The notes under the pieces: model-generated | What the model was told of the DNA's origin: nothing | The model's database searches: none | The model's input: only the letters and a program-made list of their open reading frames with translations | Source of the DNA: Candidatus Martarchaeota archaeon | GTDB taxonomy: Archaea > Thermoproteota > Thermoprotei_A > Marsarchaeales > Marsarchaeaceae | Assembly: GCA_023487445.1 (NCBI GenBank) | Contig: JAMDBQ010000018.1 | Span: 37,200 to 75,269 of the forward strand | Direction of reading: 5' to 3' | DNA: 38,070 bases | Translations under genes and position numbers: made by a program | Shown here: piece by piece, positions 1-7,518 of the stretch | Layout of the letters: every line of letters starts with the position of its first letter | Numbering within the stretch: position 1 is the stretch's first letter

Positions 1-336
1 TGCACCCTTGTTTGAAGGGTTGGATTCAAGATGGCGCCGACTCGATGCGTCCCCCTTTGTAATAGCTGTTAAGAGTTCAACGTGTCTACGCCTGACCATG
101 TTCCTGATCAACTCGATCACGCCAACCAAGATGACCACATCAAAAAGTGTGGTCGCCGACTCCAGCAAAGTTGAATAGCCGGGATTAGGGTAAATTATTC
201 GTAACCAATTCGTATAGTAGTATAGAACTGTTGTAACCCATTTGATCAACACCGCCGCAGACGCTTTTGCTACTGACGCGATTACCGCCGCGATTACCGC
301 GCCCTGTACAGTCGACGGAAACGGTGCGAGAGTCAT
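1..336 (-). CDS. Membrane protein of unknown function, partial (continues beyond window start)
   Basis: An open frame starts at ATG 334-336 on the minus strand and runs 112 codons to base 1 without a stop, so the C-terminal part lies outside the window. The N-terminus is rich in Ala and Val and forms a likely membrane segment (about residues 10-38), followed by an aromatic stretch with three consecutive Tyr. A second hydrophobic segment lies at about residues 66-80 and is followed by a basic cluster (RNMVRRR) and a charged tail. I do not recognise the family. A TATA-like element (GCTATAAC on the minus strand, 361-367) is centred about 27 nt before the ATG, which suggests a leaderless transcript and supports this start. 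The gene points the same way as the CBS-domain gene upstream but is 133 nt away, with its own promoter. Confidence 0.6.
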   Translation of the reverse strand, partial: MTLAPFPSTVQGAVIAAVIASVAKASAAVLIKWVTTVLYYYTNWLRIIYPNPGYSTLLESATTLFDVVILVGVIELIRNMVRRRHVELLTAITKGDASSRRHLESNPSNKGA

Positions 337-360
337 GCGTCCGGGTAGCTCTCACCAAAG

Positions 361-374
361 GTTATAGCTTAAAC
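361..374 (-). promoter_or_regulatory. TATA-like promoter for the truncated left-edge gene
   Basis: The minus strand reads GTTTAAGCTATAAC here. The CTATAA part is centred about 27 nt before the ATG at 336, the usual archaeal TATA-to-start-site distance. Confidence 0.4.
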
Positions 375-469
375 ATAATGAGACCACTATCATCGAGCCG
401 AGGGTTACAGCTTCGCCGCAGCGTTTTTCACTTACCCTCCTGTGCGACTCAGGTTCGCCTGCAAACGCA

Positions 470-1597
470 TTAAGCCGGATTGGCGACTCCTCCAACGGCG
501 TCATGCTTTAGATGTTTATCACGCCGACTTAGGGGTGGACTAAAGGTTTCTCCAAGTATTTCCTCCAACAGGTCGTTTAGGAAAACGAATCCAACTACGT
601 TTGAATCAGAAACAACTGCACACACCTGAGCCTTGATCGCCTGCATTTCTCTTAACGTGACCACAAGGTTGTTATCTGCCTTGACCAATGCGATTGGCTC
701 ACACACCTCTGTTACCACAGAATCTGAATAGCCGTTTATGTAAGCGATCGCAGCATCCCTTATAGATATTGCACCTTTCACCGATGCGGGGTCGGCCGCC
801 TTGACTTGGCGCTGGGAGTACTCAACAACGGGTAGCCTCCTATGACCCGCCTGGCCAAACACCGCCATGGCATCCCTTATCCTCGTAGTTGCATCCACTT
901 TGACACACAATTCGTAGGGTATCATAATGTCTGATGCTAGAAGATCGTCGATCTTGAGGACCTTGTTTATAAATTCGTGCTGAGTGCGGGTGATCACGCC
1001 TTCAACCATCGCCAATTCCATCAGGTTGATCACCCTCTCCTCCGTGGAGGGATCACTGCGCCTTTGCTGGCTCAGGCCCGCAAGGGATGACAGCCTGCTT
1101 CCAACCATAGTCATCAAATTCGCAGGTTTCCCCATCACTCTGAGGTAATGAGTCATAAAACGTGATAGACGCATCGCCACCTTCTCTGGGTTGTTTACAG
1201 CTAGATTCTTCGGCCACGCTTCCCCAACCACGAACACCACGCCTAGGTTAATGAACGCGAACAAAACGGCTCCGAGCGCACCGTAGAACACGTAGCCAGC
1301 CACTGTGGCTATACTCGTGAATACTAGGTTCACAATGTTGTCGCCTATTATTATAGCGTTCAGAGTCTCAGGCAGGCGTGAAACCAATCTGAGGACTAGG
1401 TTCGCCTGCGCGGATCCGTGAGCCGCCATAAGTCTCACAAGGGTCAACCTCAGTGACGAATAGGATGTTTCAGCTGCTGAAAACACGAACGAAAGACAAA
1501 CTAGGACAACATAGACCGTACCCAACACCAATGCGATGTACAATTGACACACATCATACAGGATTCTATGCTGAACCCTTAACGTGTTACATGTCAT
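470..1597 (-). CDS. DUF21/CNNM-type membrane protein with CBS domain pair
   Basis: This 375-residue protein has the layout of the CorC/HlyC/CNNM family. A DUF21 transmembrane part (about residues 15-150) contains the characteristic motif SAAETSYSSLRLTLVR after the first helix and GEAWPKNLAVNNPEKVA, matching the family's GE-x-P-K pattern. A cytosolic part (about 190-355) follows, with two CBS-like segments containing LASDIMIPY and VVGFVFLNDLLEEILGE. The C-terminal CorC_HlyC domain of longer relatives is absent. Family members are implicated in divalent cation (Mg or Co) export or homeostasis; the substrate here is unknown. The start is uncertain. ATG 1597 is only about 10 nt from a TATA-like CTTAAATAA (1604-1612), so an internal start such as GTG 1552 would fit the promoter spacing better, and residues 1-15 may not be translated. 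Confidence 0.85.
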   Translation of the reverse strand: MTCNTLRVQHRILYDVCQLYIALVLGTVYVVLVCLSFVFSAAETSYSSLRLTLVRLMAAHGSAQANLVLRLVSRLPETLNAIIIGDNIVNLVFTSIATVAGYVFYGALGAVLFAFINLGVVFVVGEAWPKNLAVNNPEKVAMRLSRFMTHYLRVMGKPANLMTMVGSRLSSLAGLSQQRRSDPSTEERVINLMELAMVEGVITRTQHEFINKVLKIDDLLASDIMIPYELCVKVDATTRIRDAMAVFGQAGHRRLPVVEYSQRQVKAADPASVKGAISIRDAAIAYINGYSDSVVTEVCEPIALVKADNNLVVTLREMQAIKAQVCAVVSDSNVVGFVFLNDLLEEILGETFSPPLSRRDKHLKHDAVGGVANPA

Positions 1598-1857
1598 CTT
1601 GGATTATTTAAGTGAATCTCTACACGCGTCGAAGTGCTTGACTCCACCGGTTGAACACCGACTGATTAGACGGCCCGAACTAGTATTGGAGCCGATGTTG
1701 GTATACAAAACTTTTAGGATCTTGAGATGGTTTGGTTGGTAACACCATAGGAACAAGGATGTTACCGACGATGCTTATTTCAAGATGAGACAAGTTTTAG
1801 GGTTCATTGGCATGGAGCTAGATTACATCGTTGTAGCAGAGTAGCGGTTTTCATCTC

Positions 1858-2280
1858 CTAAAAAGGCGTGGATGCAAATCTTGCGATTACAGATGACACC
1901 TCATCCACATATTTCTTAAATATGTTCAAGATGTCTCTTGAAGTGATTGTGCCAACAACTTTATCTCCATCAGTTATGACCATCCGACGGATTCCGCGCT
2001 TAACCATCATTTCAACAACTTCCTCGGTCGGAGTCTCCTTATCGCATCCAACGATCGGGGAATTCATGAGTTCGGACACTTTTGTTGTTGAGGGGTCTAA
2101 TCCCTTATCTACCAGTTTCTCCAAGAAGTCCCACTCGGTGACTATACCCACAGGCGTCTGATTCGTGGTGATTATCGCAAACCCCCGCCTTGACTGAACA
2201 AGTTTGCGTACGACCTCGGCCACGGTGGCAGACGAATCCACACTCACGAACTCGGTCCTCATTATATCTTTTGCTTTCAT
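1858..2280 (-). CDS. Stand-alone CBS domain pair protein
   Basis: The protein has 140 residues and consists almost entirely of two CBS motifs, residues about 1-60 (KAKDIM ... GIVTEWDFLEKLV) and 65-125 (VSELMNSP ... VVGTITSRDILNIF). Such proteins usually bind adenosine nucleotides or S-adenosyl compounds and act as regulatory modules; the target is not evident here. I chose ATG 2280 over in-frame TTG 2286 because it is the better codon. A TATA-like AAATTTATTTATG (2316-2328, + strand reading) would place transcription start near 2296. The CBS-containing DUF21 gene lies downstream on the same strand, but a 260-nt gap separates them, so they are probably not one operon. Confidence 0.85.
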   Translation of the reverse strand: MKAKDIMRTEFVSVDSSATVAEVVRKLVQSRRGFAIITTNQTPVGIVTEWDFLEKLVDKGLDPSTTKVSELMNSPIVGCDKETPTEEVVEMMVKRGIRRMVITDGDKVVGTITSRDILNIFKKYVDEVSSVIARFASTPF

Positions 2281-2315
2281 CACCAATGGCGTTCATCCAG
2301 TATAGATGGTATCCG

Positions 2316-2328
2316 AAATTTATTTATG
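2316..2328 (-). promoter_or_regulatory. TATA-like promoter of the CBS-pair gene
   Basis: An A/T-only stretch, reading CATAAATAAATTT on the minus strand, is centred about 42 nt upstream of the chosen ATG 2280. It would give a leader of roughly 16 nt. Confidence 0.4.
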
Positions 2329-2408
2329 TCGGAGCAGAGATTGGCTAAACCCCTCAATCACAGCGTGTAGTTATGGCTTAACGCCTGAGTTCGCAGTGAC
2401 CTCGGGCA

Positions 2409-3290
2409 TTAGCCGTACACCTTCTTTACAGCCTCTGCAACCGTGTTTCTTTCGCGTTCTGTCAAGGGTGATAGCGGCGGTCTTACAGGACCCACTCTGA
2501 ACCCCAACAGATTCACCATTTCCTTCACAGCCGCGGGGAAGTTTCCGATGAACATCGCTTCCGCGAGCGGCAGAATCTTCATCTGTTCCCGCATACCTCT
2601 TTCCAAGTCTCTCGAAGAAACTGCCTTAAAGATCGTTTCACACTCAGCCGGAGCTGCGTTGGCGAGTCCACTGACCACTCCATCCGACCCCAGCTCAAGC
2701 GCGGAGTAAATCAAGGAATCCGTCCCCATCATAACCGAAAACTTGCTGCTTCGAAGAGCAAGCGCCTCGATGTATGAAGGCATATCCCGCGTGGTGTACT
2801 TCATACCCAGAATATTGGGGTGATCAGATAGGCGCTGCAGAACTTCGAGTGGTATTTCGTTAAAAGTGTTCGACGGGATGTTGTATATTACAAGTGGAAG
2901 CGGCGAAGAATCGGCTATCGACTTGAAATGGAGATATATTCCCTCGGGCTTGGGGCGGTAGTAGTAGGGGGCGGTTGCCACCACGTAGTCAGCGCCCAAG
3001 CGAGCCGCGATTTTAGCATTCTCTATGACACTCATGGTTGAAGGGTCGGAGATCCCAGCTAACACCGGCACGCGTCCTCCAGCCGCCTCAACCGCGGCCT
3101 CGATCACCCGCTGCTTTTCTACGGGGTTAAGCAGAGCGAATTCGCCGTTGGTTCCAAGAGGAAAGATACCGTTGACCGATTTCTCGATCAAGTGGTCGAC
3201 GAACTTCTTAAATTCATCAAGATTCAGGGAATAGTCCGGGTTAAACGGGGTCACTACGGGAACAATTACGCCGCTCGGCTTAGCAGTCAT
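2409..3290 (-). CDS. DapA/NAL-family (dihydrodipicolinate synthase-like) aldolase
   Basis: This 293-residue class I aldolase belongs to the DHDPS/N-acetylneuraminate lyase/KDG aldolase superfamily and spans its usual length. Visible motifs are PLGTNGEF (residues 44-51; pyruvate carboxylate-binding loop, G-T-N instead of the G-T-T of DapA), the YNIPS tyrosine (Y136) and the Schiff-base lysine in GMKYTT (K164). An APYYYRPKPEG stretch resembles archaeal 2-keto-3-deoxygluconate aldolases. The exact substrate cannot be read from sequence: the lysine pathway, sugar acid cleavage and 2-oxo acid cleavage are all possible. No lysine biosynthesis neighbours are present, which slightly favours a catabolic aldolase. 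ATG 3290 was chosen over TTG 3305 because a TATA-like element (GATTAATAG, minus, 3313-3321) lies 27 nt upstream, predicting a leaderless message. Confidence 0.85.
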   Translation of the reverse strand: MTAKPSGVIVPVVTPFNPDYSLNLDEFKKFVDHLIEKSVNGIFPLGTNGEFALLNPVEKQRVIEAAVEAAGGRVPVLAGISDPSTMSVIENAKIAARLGADYVVATAPYYYRPKPEGIYLHFKSIADSSPLPLVIYNIPSNTFNEIPLEVLQRLSDHPNILGMKYTTRDMPSYIEALALRSSKFSVMMGTDSLIYSALELGSDGVVSGLANAAPAECETIFKAVSSRDLERGMREQMKILPLAEAMFIGNFPAAVKEMVNLLGFRVGPVRPPLSPLTERERNTVAEAVKKVYG

Positions 3291-3312
3291 GAACAAGCCT
3301 TTCAACCGGTAG

Positions 3313-3321
3313 CTATTAATC
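3313..3321 (-). promoter_or_regulatory. TATA-like promoter of the DapA-family gene
   Basis: The minus strand reads GATTAATAG, centred 27 nt before ATG 3290. Confidence 0.45.
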
Positions 3322-3840
3322 TAACATGGTGCCCGCGCATATGGGTCAACTTTGAAGGAATATCGGAGTTGACGATGCTAGATTTCAACTAGGAACATAG
3401 CTCAAGCACGCTGGACAGGGAGACGTCTCCAAAGCATTGTCAAGGCCAGTTTAGACACTGCCCTCGGCCCCATGTGGTTGGGTGCCATGCAACACACCCG
3501 CGATTTGGCGGACCCTGCGTCCTAAAATGACTAAATTGTAATGGGTCCTACCAACCAGTGCCGCATCTAAACCTCGTATCCAGTATGTCCCATCTAATAC
3601 CTTTTCGAAGCACCTCTTCAGGGGATAAAGGGGGTATACCACAAGCCCAATGTTCAAAAGCGGGTTGTGTGCCCAATACACTGAGCTTTCTCTCTTAACA
3701 GTCCTACGGCGCCTGGGTCAGAATTATCCATAGAGAATGCCTGGTACACATAGTATGGGGATCACAAAAGATTGGGGAAATGCTTTGCCCCTGCGGAACA
3801 ACAAATGAGTCAAATACTGGAAGAATACATGGCTTAAGCA
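3322..3840. other. Gene-free stretch between divergent genes
   Basis: About 500 nt separate the aldolase promoter from the promoter of the beta-propeller gene. The only frames are short (76 codons at 3451-3681 minus; 88 codons at 3704-3970 minus, which crosses the opposite promoter and gene start), with no recognisable domain and no promoter. I see no tRNA T-loop, CRISPR-type repeat or strong hairpin. It may contain decayed coding sequence. Confidence 0.4.
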
Positions 3841-3842
3841 TA

Positions 3843-3852
3843 AGTTTATTAT
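3843..3852 (+). promoter_or_regulatory. TATA-like promoter of the beta-propeller gene
   Basis: AGTTTATTAT is centred about 28 nt upstream of ATG 3877 and predicts a leaderless transcript from that ATG. Confidence 0.5.
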
Positions 3853-3876
3853 CATCGTTTGATTGCAGTGGTTCAA

Positions 3877-5070
3877 ATGAACTATAGATACGTCCTTGTA
3901 GTAGGAATAGTGCTGATTCTTGCCGTTGGCGTGGGTTCAGCGTACTACTTTCTACACACTCGTTCCCCAACGGTTACGGTTCCACCATCTTCTAGCCCAA
4001 CCTCAAGCACCACCACGAGTTCAGGCGCATTTGACTTTCTTGTGTTCACCCAGAAGGGAATAGCCATGCTCATGTCTCCTTCTGGCAGCTTCCTTGGCTA
4101 CGAAAGGTTGTACAACCTGTCAACGTCAAGCCCAGTGCAGACCTTCTATTGGGACGAGTACTCGACCACGGCAGTTCCCTCTTCCGTGCTAGCGATTCCA
4201 CTCAATAACGGGACCATCCTCCTGTTCAACACCACAACGATGAAGGAAACCGGTAAGACGTCGGTGGGAAGCTCTATAGGTTTTATTGGAATACAGCTCT
4301 CCCCGAACTCAAAGTACTTGGCTGTGGCAGACGGCCCGTCGGGCGTGGTTGAGGTGCTCAGCGCGACGTCTGGGCAGGTGGTATGGCAAAAGACGTACGA
4401 CACACTTCAGGGAAAAACCGCTTACCCATGTGATGTTCGATGGTCACCCGATGGTAAATACCTACTCGCACCCATGAAGCTCAACGGAACAATTGACCTT
4501 ATAGATTCTACAACGGGTGCGATTACAAACGAAGCGAATGTGGCACCTACGTCCCAGCCTTACATGGCGTCGATCAATGCACAGGGAACCCAGGCAGTGG
4601 TTGAGTTTCTGACGAACAAGACCGACGGCTTCTACTCCTTCCCCTCCCTCAAACTAATCGGCACTGTCGCCTTCAACTCAACCCACTTCCTTCCACAAAG
4701 AGGCGTGTTCACGCCAGACGGAAGCTACTACCTAGAAGCGTCGGCTTCAACAAACCAGATAGCGGTGATATCCACGTCAAACCTGCATGTGGTGAACATG
4801 ATAAACCTTCCTCCAACCTCGGCTCCGGGCTTTGCTGACATAGTAATTGCACCAGGTGGCGCAACCGCATACGCAGTGCAGCACGGCAATCCCACAACCG
4901 GGGGCATAATATACCTGATATCCCTTTCCGAGCTTACATCGTCCTCGGCTGTCGCAGGTAGCATTCCACTTACCACCGCTCCCGCGATAGTTCTCACGAT
5001 TCCGTCAACCTTAGCCACGTACCTCGCCGACAATGTGCTTGAACCACCAGTTACGGGACTACACTGCTAG
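3877..5070 (+). CDS. Membrane-anchored beta-propeller (YVTN/cytochrome d1-like) protein
   Basis: The protein has 397 residues. It begins with a signal-anchor (about residues 6-27, YVLVVGIVLILAVGVGSAYYF), then a Ser/Thr/Pro linker (30-50) typical of extracytoplasmic archaeal proteins, then a repeating beta-rich domain. Repeat-like units include LSPNSKYLAVAD, WSPDGKYLLAP, FTPDGSYYLEAS and IAPGGATAYAV, the pattern of YVTN/WD40-like or Cyt_D1-like propellers. N-glycosylation sequons (N-x-S/T) are numerous, supporting an outward location. It ends in His-Cys. No heme-binding CxxCH is present, so an enzymatic role is not shown; binding or scaffold functions are equally possible. ATG 3877 is preferred over TTG 3859 because of the promoter spacing. 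The next gene follows after 9 nt, so the two are probably co-transcribed. Confidence 0.75.
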   Translation: MNYRYVLVVGIVLILAVGVGSAYYFLHTRSPTVTVPPSSSPTSSTTTSSGAFDFLVFTQKGIAMLMSPSGSFLGYERLYNLSTSSPVQTFYWDEYSTTAVPSSVLAIPLNNGTILLFNTTTMKETGKTSVGSSIGFIGIQLSPNSKYLAVADGPSGVVEVLSATSGQVVWQKTYDTLQGKTAYPCDVRWSPDGKYLLAPMKLNGTIDLIDSTTGAITNEANVAPTSQPYMASINAQGTQAVVEFLTNKTDGFYSFPSLKLIGTVAFNSTHFLPQRGVFTPDGSYYLEASASTNQIAVISTSNLHVVNMINLPPTSAPGFADIVIAPGGATAYAVQHGNPTTGGIIYLISLSELTSSSAVAGSIPLTTAPAIVLTIPSTLATYLADNVLEPPVTGLHC

Positions 5071-5079
5071 TGTCACGCC

Positions 5080-5994
5080 ATGAGAGCGCCCAACCCCTTC
5101 TTCTTTGTGTACCTTTTTGCAAACCTCACAATTGTCCTTCCAGTCGCAGTCACCGGGGTCAGGGTGTACACCCTCTGGTACTCTCCTCTTGCGGACACTG
5201 GTAGAGTGACGTTTCTTTACCCCTTTGTCGGGATTATGACCGGCCTGACTCTGGCTTCCGTGCTTGTAGGAGTGTATCTCTACTTCCGGGAATCCCCGGC
5301 TTTCTATCCCCTTGAACGGATGAGTCCGCTTTCGATAATTAAGTCGCTGCTTCATACCAAGGTGGGCCGTGTTATTTCGCTCTGCTATCCGCCCCTATAC
5401 TTCGCATCATTCCTTATAGTGAGCGGCATGCTACTTGTACCTGGACTGAATGTGGCGGGAGCTCTGCTTCCACTCACAAACATCACATACCAAGGCGTCG
5501 GAGTCCCAGTCTTCGGAAGACTAGTTCCTAACGTGGACATGCTCATAGTGGGCATCGTGAACACAATCGTGCTTCTCGCCTCAGTGCTTCTCGGCTACTA
5601 CATCACTTCGCTCATACACACCTCACAGCTTATGGTAAGACGTGGGGTTAAGGGGTCGCTTGCAACAATGAGTATCCAGGGAATCGGAGGCTTTCTCGCA
5701 GCATCCACTCCAGCCGTGGGTACAACTGCCGTGATCTGCTGCCTCACACCGACAGGCGTGAATTCGCTGCTTTACCTTCTTTCGGCGTCCGTCCCGTTTA
5801 TAGGAAAGAAACTCGTCTGGAGCTATGGGGCGGTGGCCGGGCTCTTCTGGATCACCGGTGCACTGCAAGGCGCCGAGCTTCTGTCAACTACTATACTGGG
5901 CTTCGCTATGCTTGGTCTCTCCGTGTACCAGATAAGGAATCTCGTGGAGAGGCTAAGAAACTCTTCGCTCCTACTTGAGACAGTCCGCCACTGA
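5080..5994 (+). CDS. Polytopic membrane protein with adjacent Cys pair, unknown function
   Basis: The protein has 304 residues and about seven or eight hydrophobic segments (around 8-30, 45-68, 105-130, 152-178, 200-225, 228-250 and 255-285). A short motif, AVICCLTPTGVNSLLYLLS, near residues 217-235 places two adjacent cysteines at the start of a helix beside a Thr-Pro. This resembles the cysteine-bearing half-helices of some uncharacterised archaeal membrane proteins, but I cannot name the family. It lies 9 nt behind the propeller gene and ends 1 nt before the convergent sulfur operon, so association with either is possible. A membrane partner of the exported propeller protein is the simplest reading. 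The ATG at 5080 is the first in frame. Confidence 0.7.
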   Translation: MRAPNPFFFVYLFANLTIVLPVAVTGVRVYTLWYSPLADTGRVTFLYPFVGIMTGLTLASVLVGVYLYFRESPAFYPLERMSPLSIIKSLLHTKVGRVISLCYPPLYFASFLIVSGMLLVPGLNVAGALLPLTNITYQGVGVPVFGRLVPNVDMLIVGIVNTIVLLASVLLGYYITSLIHTSQLMVRRGVKGSLATMSIQGIGGFLAASTPAVGTTAVICCLTPTGVNSLLYLLSASVPFIGKKLVWSYGAVAGLFWITGALQGAELLSTTILGFAMLGLSVYQIRNLVERLRNSSLLLETVRH

Positions 5995-5995
5995 A

Positions 5996-6934
5996 TCAGG
6001 GCGTATCCATTTCGACACTGCCTGTCTGACTATAGGCGTACATTAGTGTCATGATGGATAAGAAAAACGAAGAAGCGGATGCCATCGATGCAGCAAGCGC
6101 GATGGGAGATGGAAGCGAGATAAAGGCTGTGTTGAGTATTCCAAAGAGCGCAGGATACACGCTTAGGAAGAATGCAGATGCAGACGCACCCGTAAGCCGT
6201 TTCCTGAGTAAAGAGTAAATAAAGAAGCCCCCCGTCGAAACCACATATGCCGACCCGAGCAAGGCGTGCACCACAAACTGCGGGCCGGTGGTGAACTGCA
6301 GTATTTCCCTCCTTTCACCAAGTGGTGGCAGGGAGAAGAACCGTGAACCCGCGTTTAGATTGAGGTACATTCCCGAAGCGAATACGAGGAAGGATAGACC
6401 GAGGCAGAGTGTGCACAGCATCTGCGCCCCGGTGTCCCGCGTCCTAGAACCAGCGTCGGGGAGGGCGGCGACGAAACTCAGGAAGAGCGAGGAGATGAAA
6501 CCGAGCGCCATCTCGAAGCTCTCCGTGGAAACGCCCCCCGACGAAAGGAAGAGTAGCCCCTGCGCCGCTGCCCAAAACAACACAATCATAGAAGACACCC
6601 CAAGCAGGGCCCGACGTGTTTCGCGGTTCACCACATATACGGAAACGGCTGCGGCTGAAACTGCACCAAGAGCTCCGGCTGAAGCCGCGTGTGCAAGAAG
6701 CGGAGGCTCTGTAAATATGCTGCCCACCCTTGAAAATGGTATGAATACGTAGCCGTTCACGAAAATACCAGTAACCCAGACCGCGAAGTAGAGTGCAAAC
6801 TGCAAAGAGACGATAAGGTTCAGTACGTGAGTTCGAGCAGTAATAGTGTTCTTACTCTCCGCTCTTTTCGCCGTGTCAAAAGACCATCGTGCCCTTCGCC
6901 TGGTTGCTCTTGAGTGCGAACTCGGTAACTCCAC
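5996..6934 (-). CDS. Internally duplicated membrane protein at the end of the sulfur operon
   Basis: The protein has 312 residues and about eight membrane helices, and it appears to consist of two related halves. Half one (about residues 43-130) has VTGIFVNGYV, then EPPLLAHAASAGALG, then SVYVVNRETRRALLG. Half two (about 172-290) has FASGMYLNLNA, then GPQFVVHALLGSAYVV, then SLLRKRLTGASASA. Each half therefore carries a (T/S)G-x(3)-N element and a His at the start of a helix followed by a small-residue run. Conserved membrane His in such positions can bind heme or quinone, but this is not shown here. The start is uncertain: GTG 6934 overlaps the DsrE gene by 59 nt, and no better in-frame ATG exists before the first helix. 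It is the last gene of the tusA operon. Confidence 0.7.
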   Translation of the reverse strand: MELPSSHSRATRRRARWSFDTAKRAESKNTITARTHVLNLIVSLQFALYFAVWVTGIFVNGYVFIPFSRVGSIFTEPPLLAHAASAGALGAVSAAAVSVYVVNRETRRALLGVSSMIVLFWAAAQGLLFLSSGGVSTESFEMALGFISSLFLSFVAALPDAGSRTRDTGAQMLCTLCLGLSFLVFASGMYLNLNAGSRFFSLPPLGERREILQFTTGPQFVVHALLGSAYVVSTGGFFIYSLLRKRLTGASASAFFLSVYPALFGILNTAFISLPSPIALAASMASASSFFLSIMTLMYAYSQTGSVEMDTP

Positions 6935-7232
6935 TCACCTTTACCGCGGCAAGAAGCCTCTCCTTGGGTATTCCCATCACATTCATGCCGAAGGAGCATG
7001 CCGCAAGCTCAACGTCCTCCATTTCGAGCAGCTTGCTCACATAGTAGCCGAGGGGCTTCTGCCCGGGTAGCACGAGCTCCTCCGAATCCTTCGTCACTCC
7101 CTTCAAACCTTCCATGGTAAAGAACATGTACACACCCGATCCGGTTGCGGTTAAACCGATTGCTGTGATATAACTCATGTACAGCCTGTGGAGCTCCCCG
7201 GAGACCACCATTATGGTGTAGTTCTCACTCAT
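6876..7232 (-). CDS. DsrE/DsrF-family sulfur carrier protein
   Basis: The protein has 118 residues, the usual size of a DsrE-like domain. The fold shows in an N-terminal strand (NYTIMVVSG), a helix with small residues (AIGLTATGSGVYMFFTMEGL) and the segment LAACSFGMNVMGIPKERL, where C79 sits at the position of the conserved sulfur-carrying cysteine of DsrE proteins. In sulfur-oxidising archaea and bacteria, DsrE proteins act with TusA in persulfide or thiosulfonate transfer. A second cysteine of the DsrE3A type is not seen, so this is a single-Cys variant. It overlaps the two-TM protein upstream by 8 nt and is overlapped by the membrane protein downstream, indicating tight translational coupling in the operon. 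Confidence 0.85.
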   Translation of the reverse strand: MSENYTIMVVSGELHRLYMSYITAIGLTATGSGVYMFFTMEGLKGVTKDSEELVLPGQKPLGYYVSKLLEMEDVELAACSFGMNVMGIPKERLLAAVKVSGVTEFALKSNQAKGTMVF

Positions 7233-7509
7233 GGCTCGACCGCTCCTTGTACTCTACGTAGGCGACAAGGCCGCTCCACAACATGATGAGACCTCCGAAC
7301 ACGGCTGCATACGACACCCAGGTCACAGCTTGCATATAGGCTGCCACCTGCTGGAGCGGAACATAAACTGCGTAGTTTCCATGAGCAATAAGAGAAGCGT
7401 CGTCCGTCCGTATGTACACATCGGAAAAGCGGTACCATCCAAGGGCGAAGAGGACTAGAACGATCGGCGCTACAATCCGTCGTTGCGGAAAGCTATGCTC
7501 AGCCACCAC
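7225..7509 (-). CDS. Small two-TM membrane protein in sulfur operon
   Basis: This 94-residue protein has two predicted helices, about 12-28 (IVAPIVLVLFALGWYRF) and 60-86 (VTWVSYAAVFGGLIMLWSGLVAYV). The roughly 30-residue loop between them is polar and contains the only His outside the terminus. No family is recognised. It lies between the transporter gene (9 nt upstream) and the DsrE gene (8-nt overlap), so a role as an accessory of sulfur import or of the membrane protein at the end of the operon is likely but not proven. The start is GTG 7509, with AGGGTGAG a few bases upstream acting as a plausible ribosome binding site. Confidence 0.7.
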   Translation of the reverse strand: MVAEHSFPQRRIVAPIVLVLFALGWYRFSDVYIRTDDASLIAHGNYAVYVPLQQVAAYMQAVTWVSYAAVFGGLIMLWSGLVAYVEYKERSSHE

Positions 7510-7518
7510 ATGCTCACC

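Noticed and set aside
3451-3681. 76-codon minus-strand ORF in the gap before the beta-propeller gene.
   Set aside because: The peptide looks protein-like in part (LNIGLVVYPLYPL), but there is no start signal, promoter or recognised family; possibly decayed sequence.
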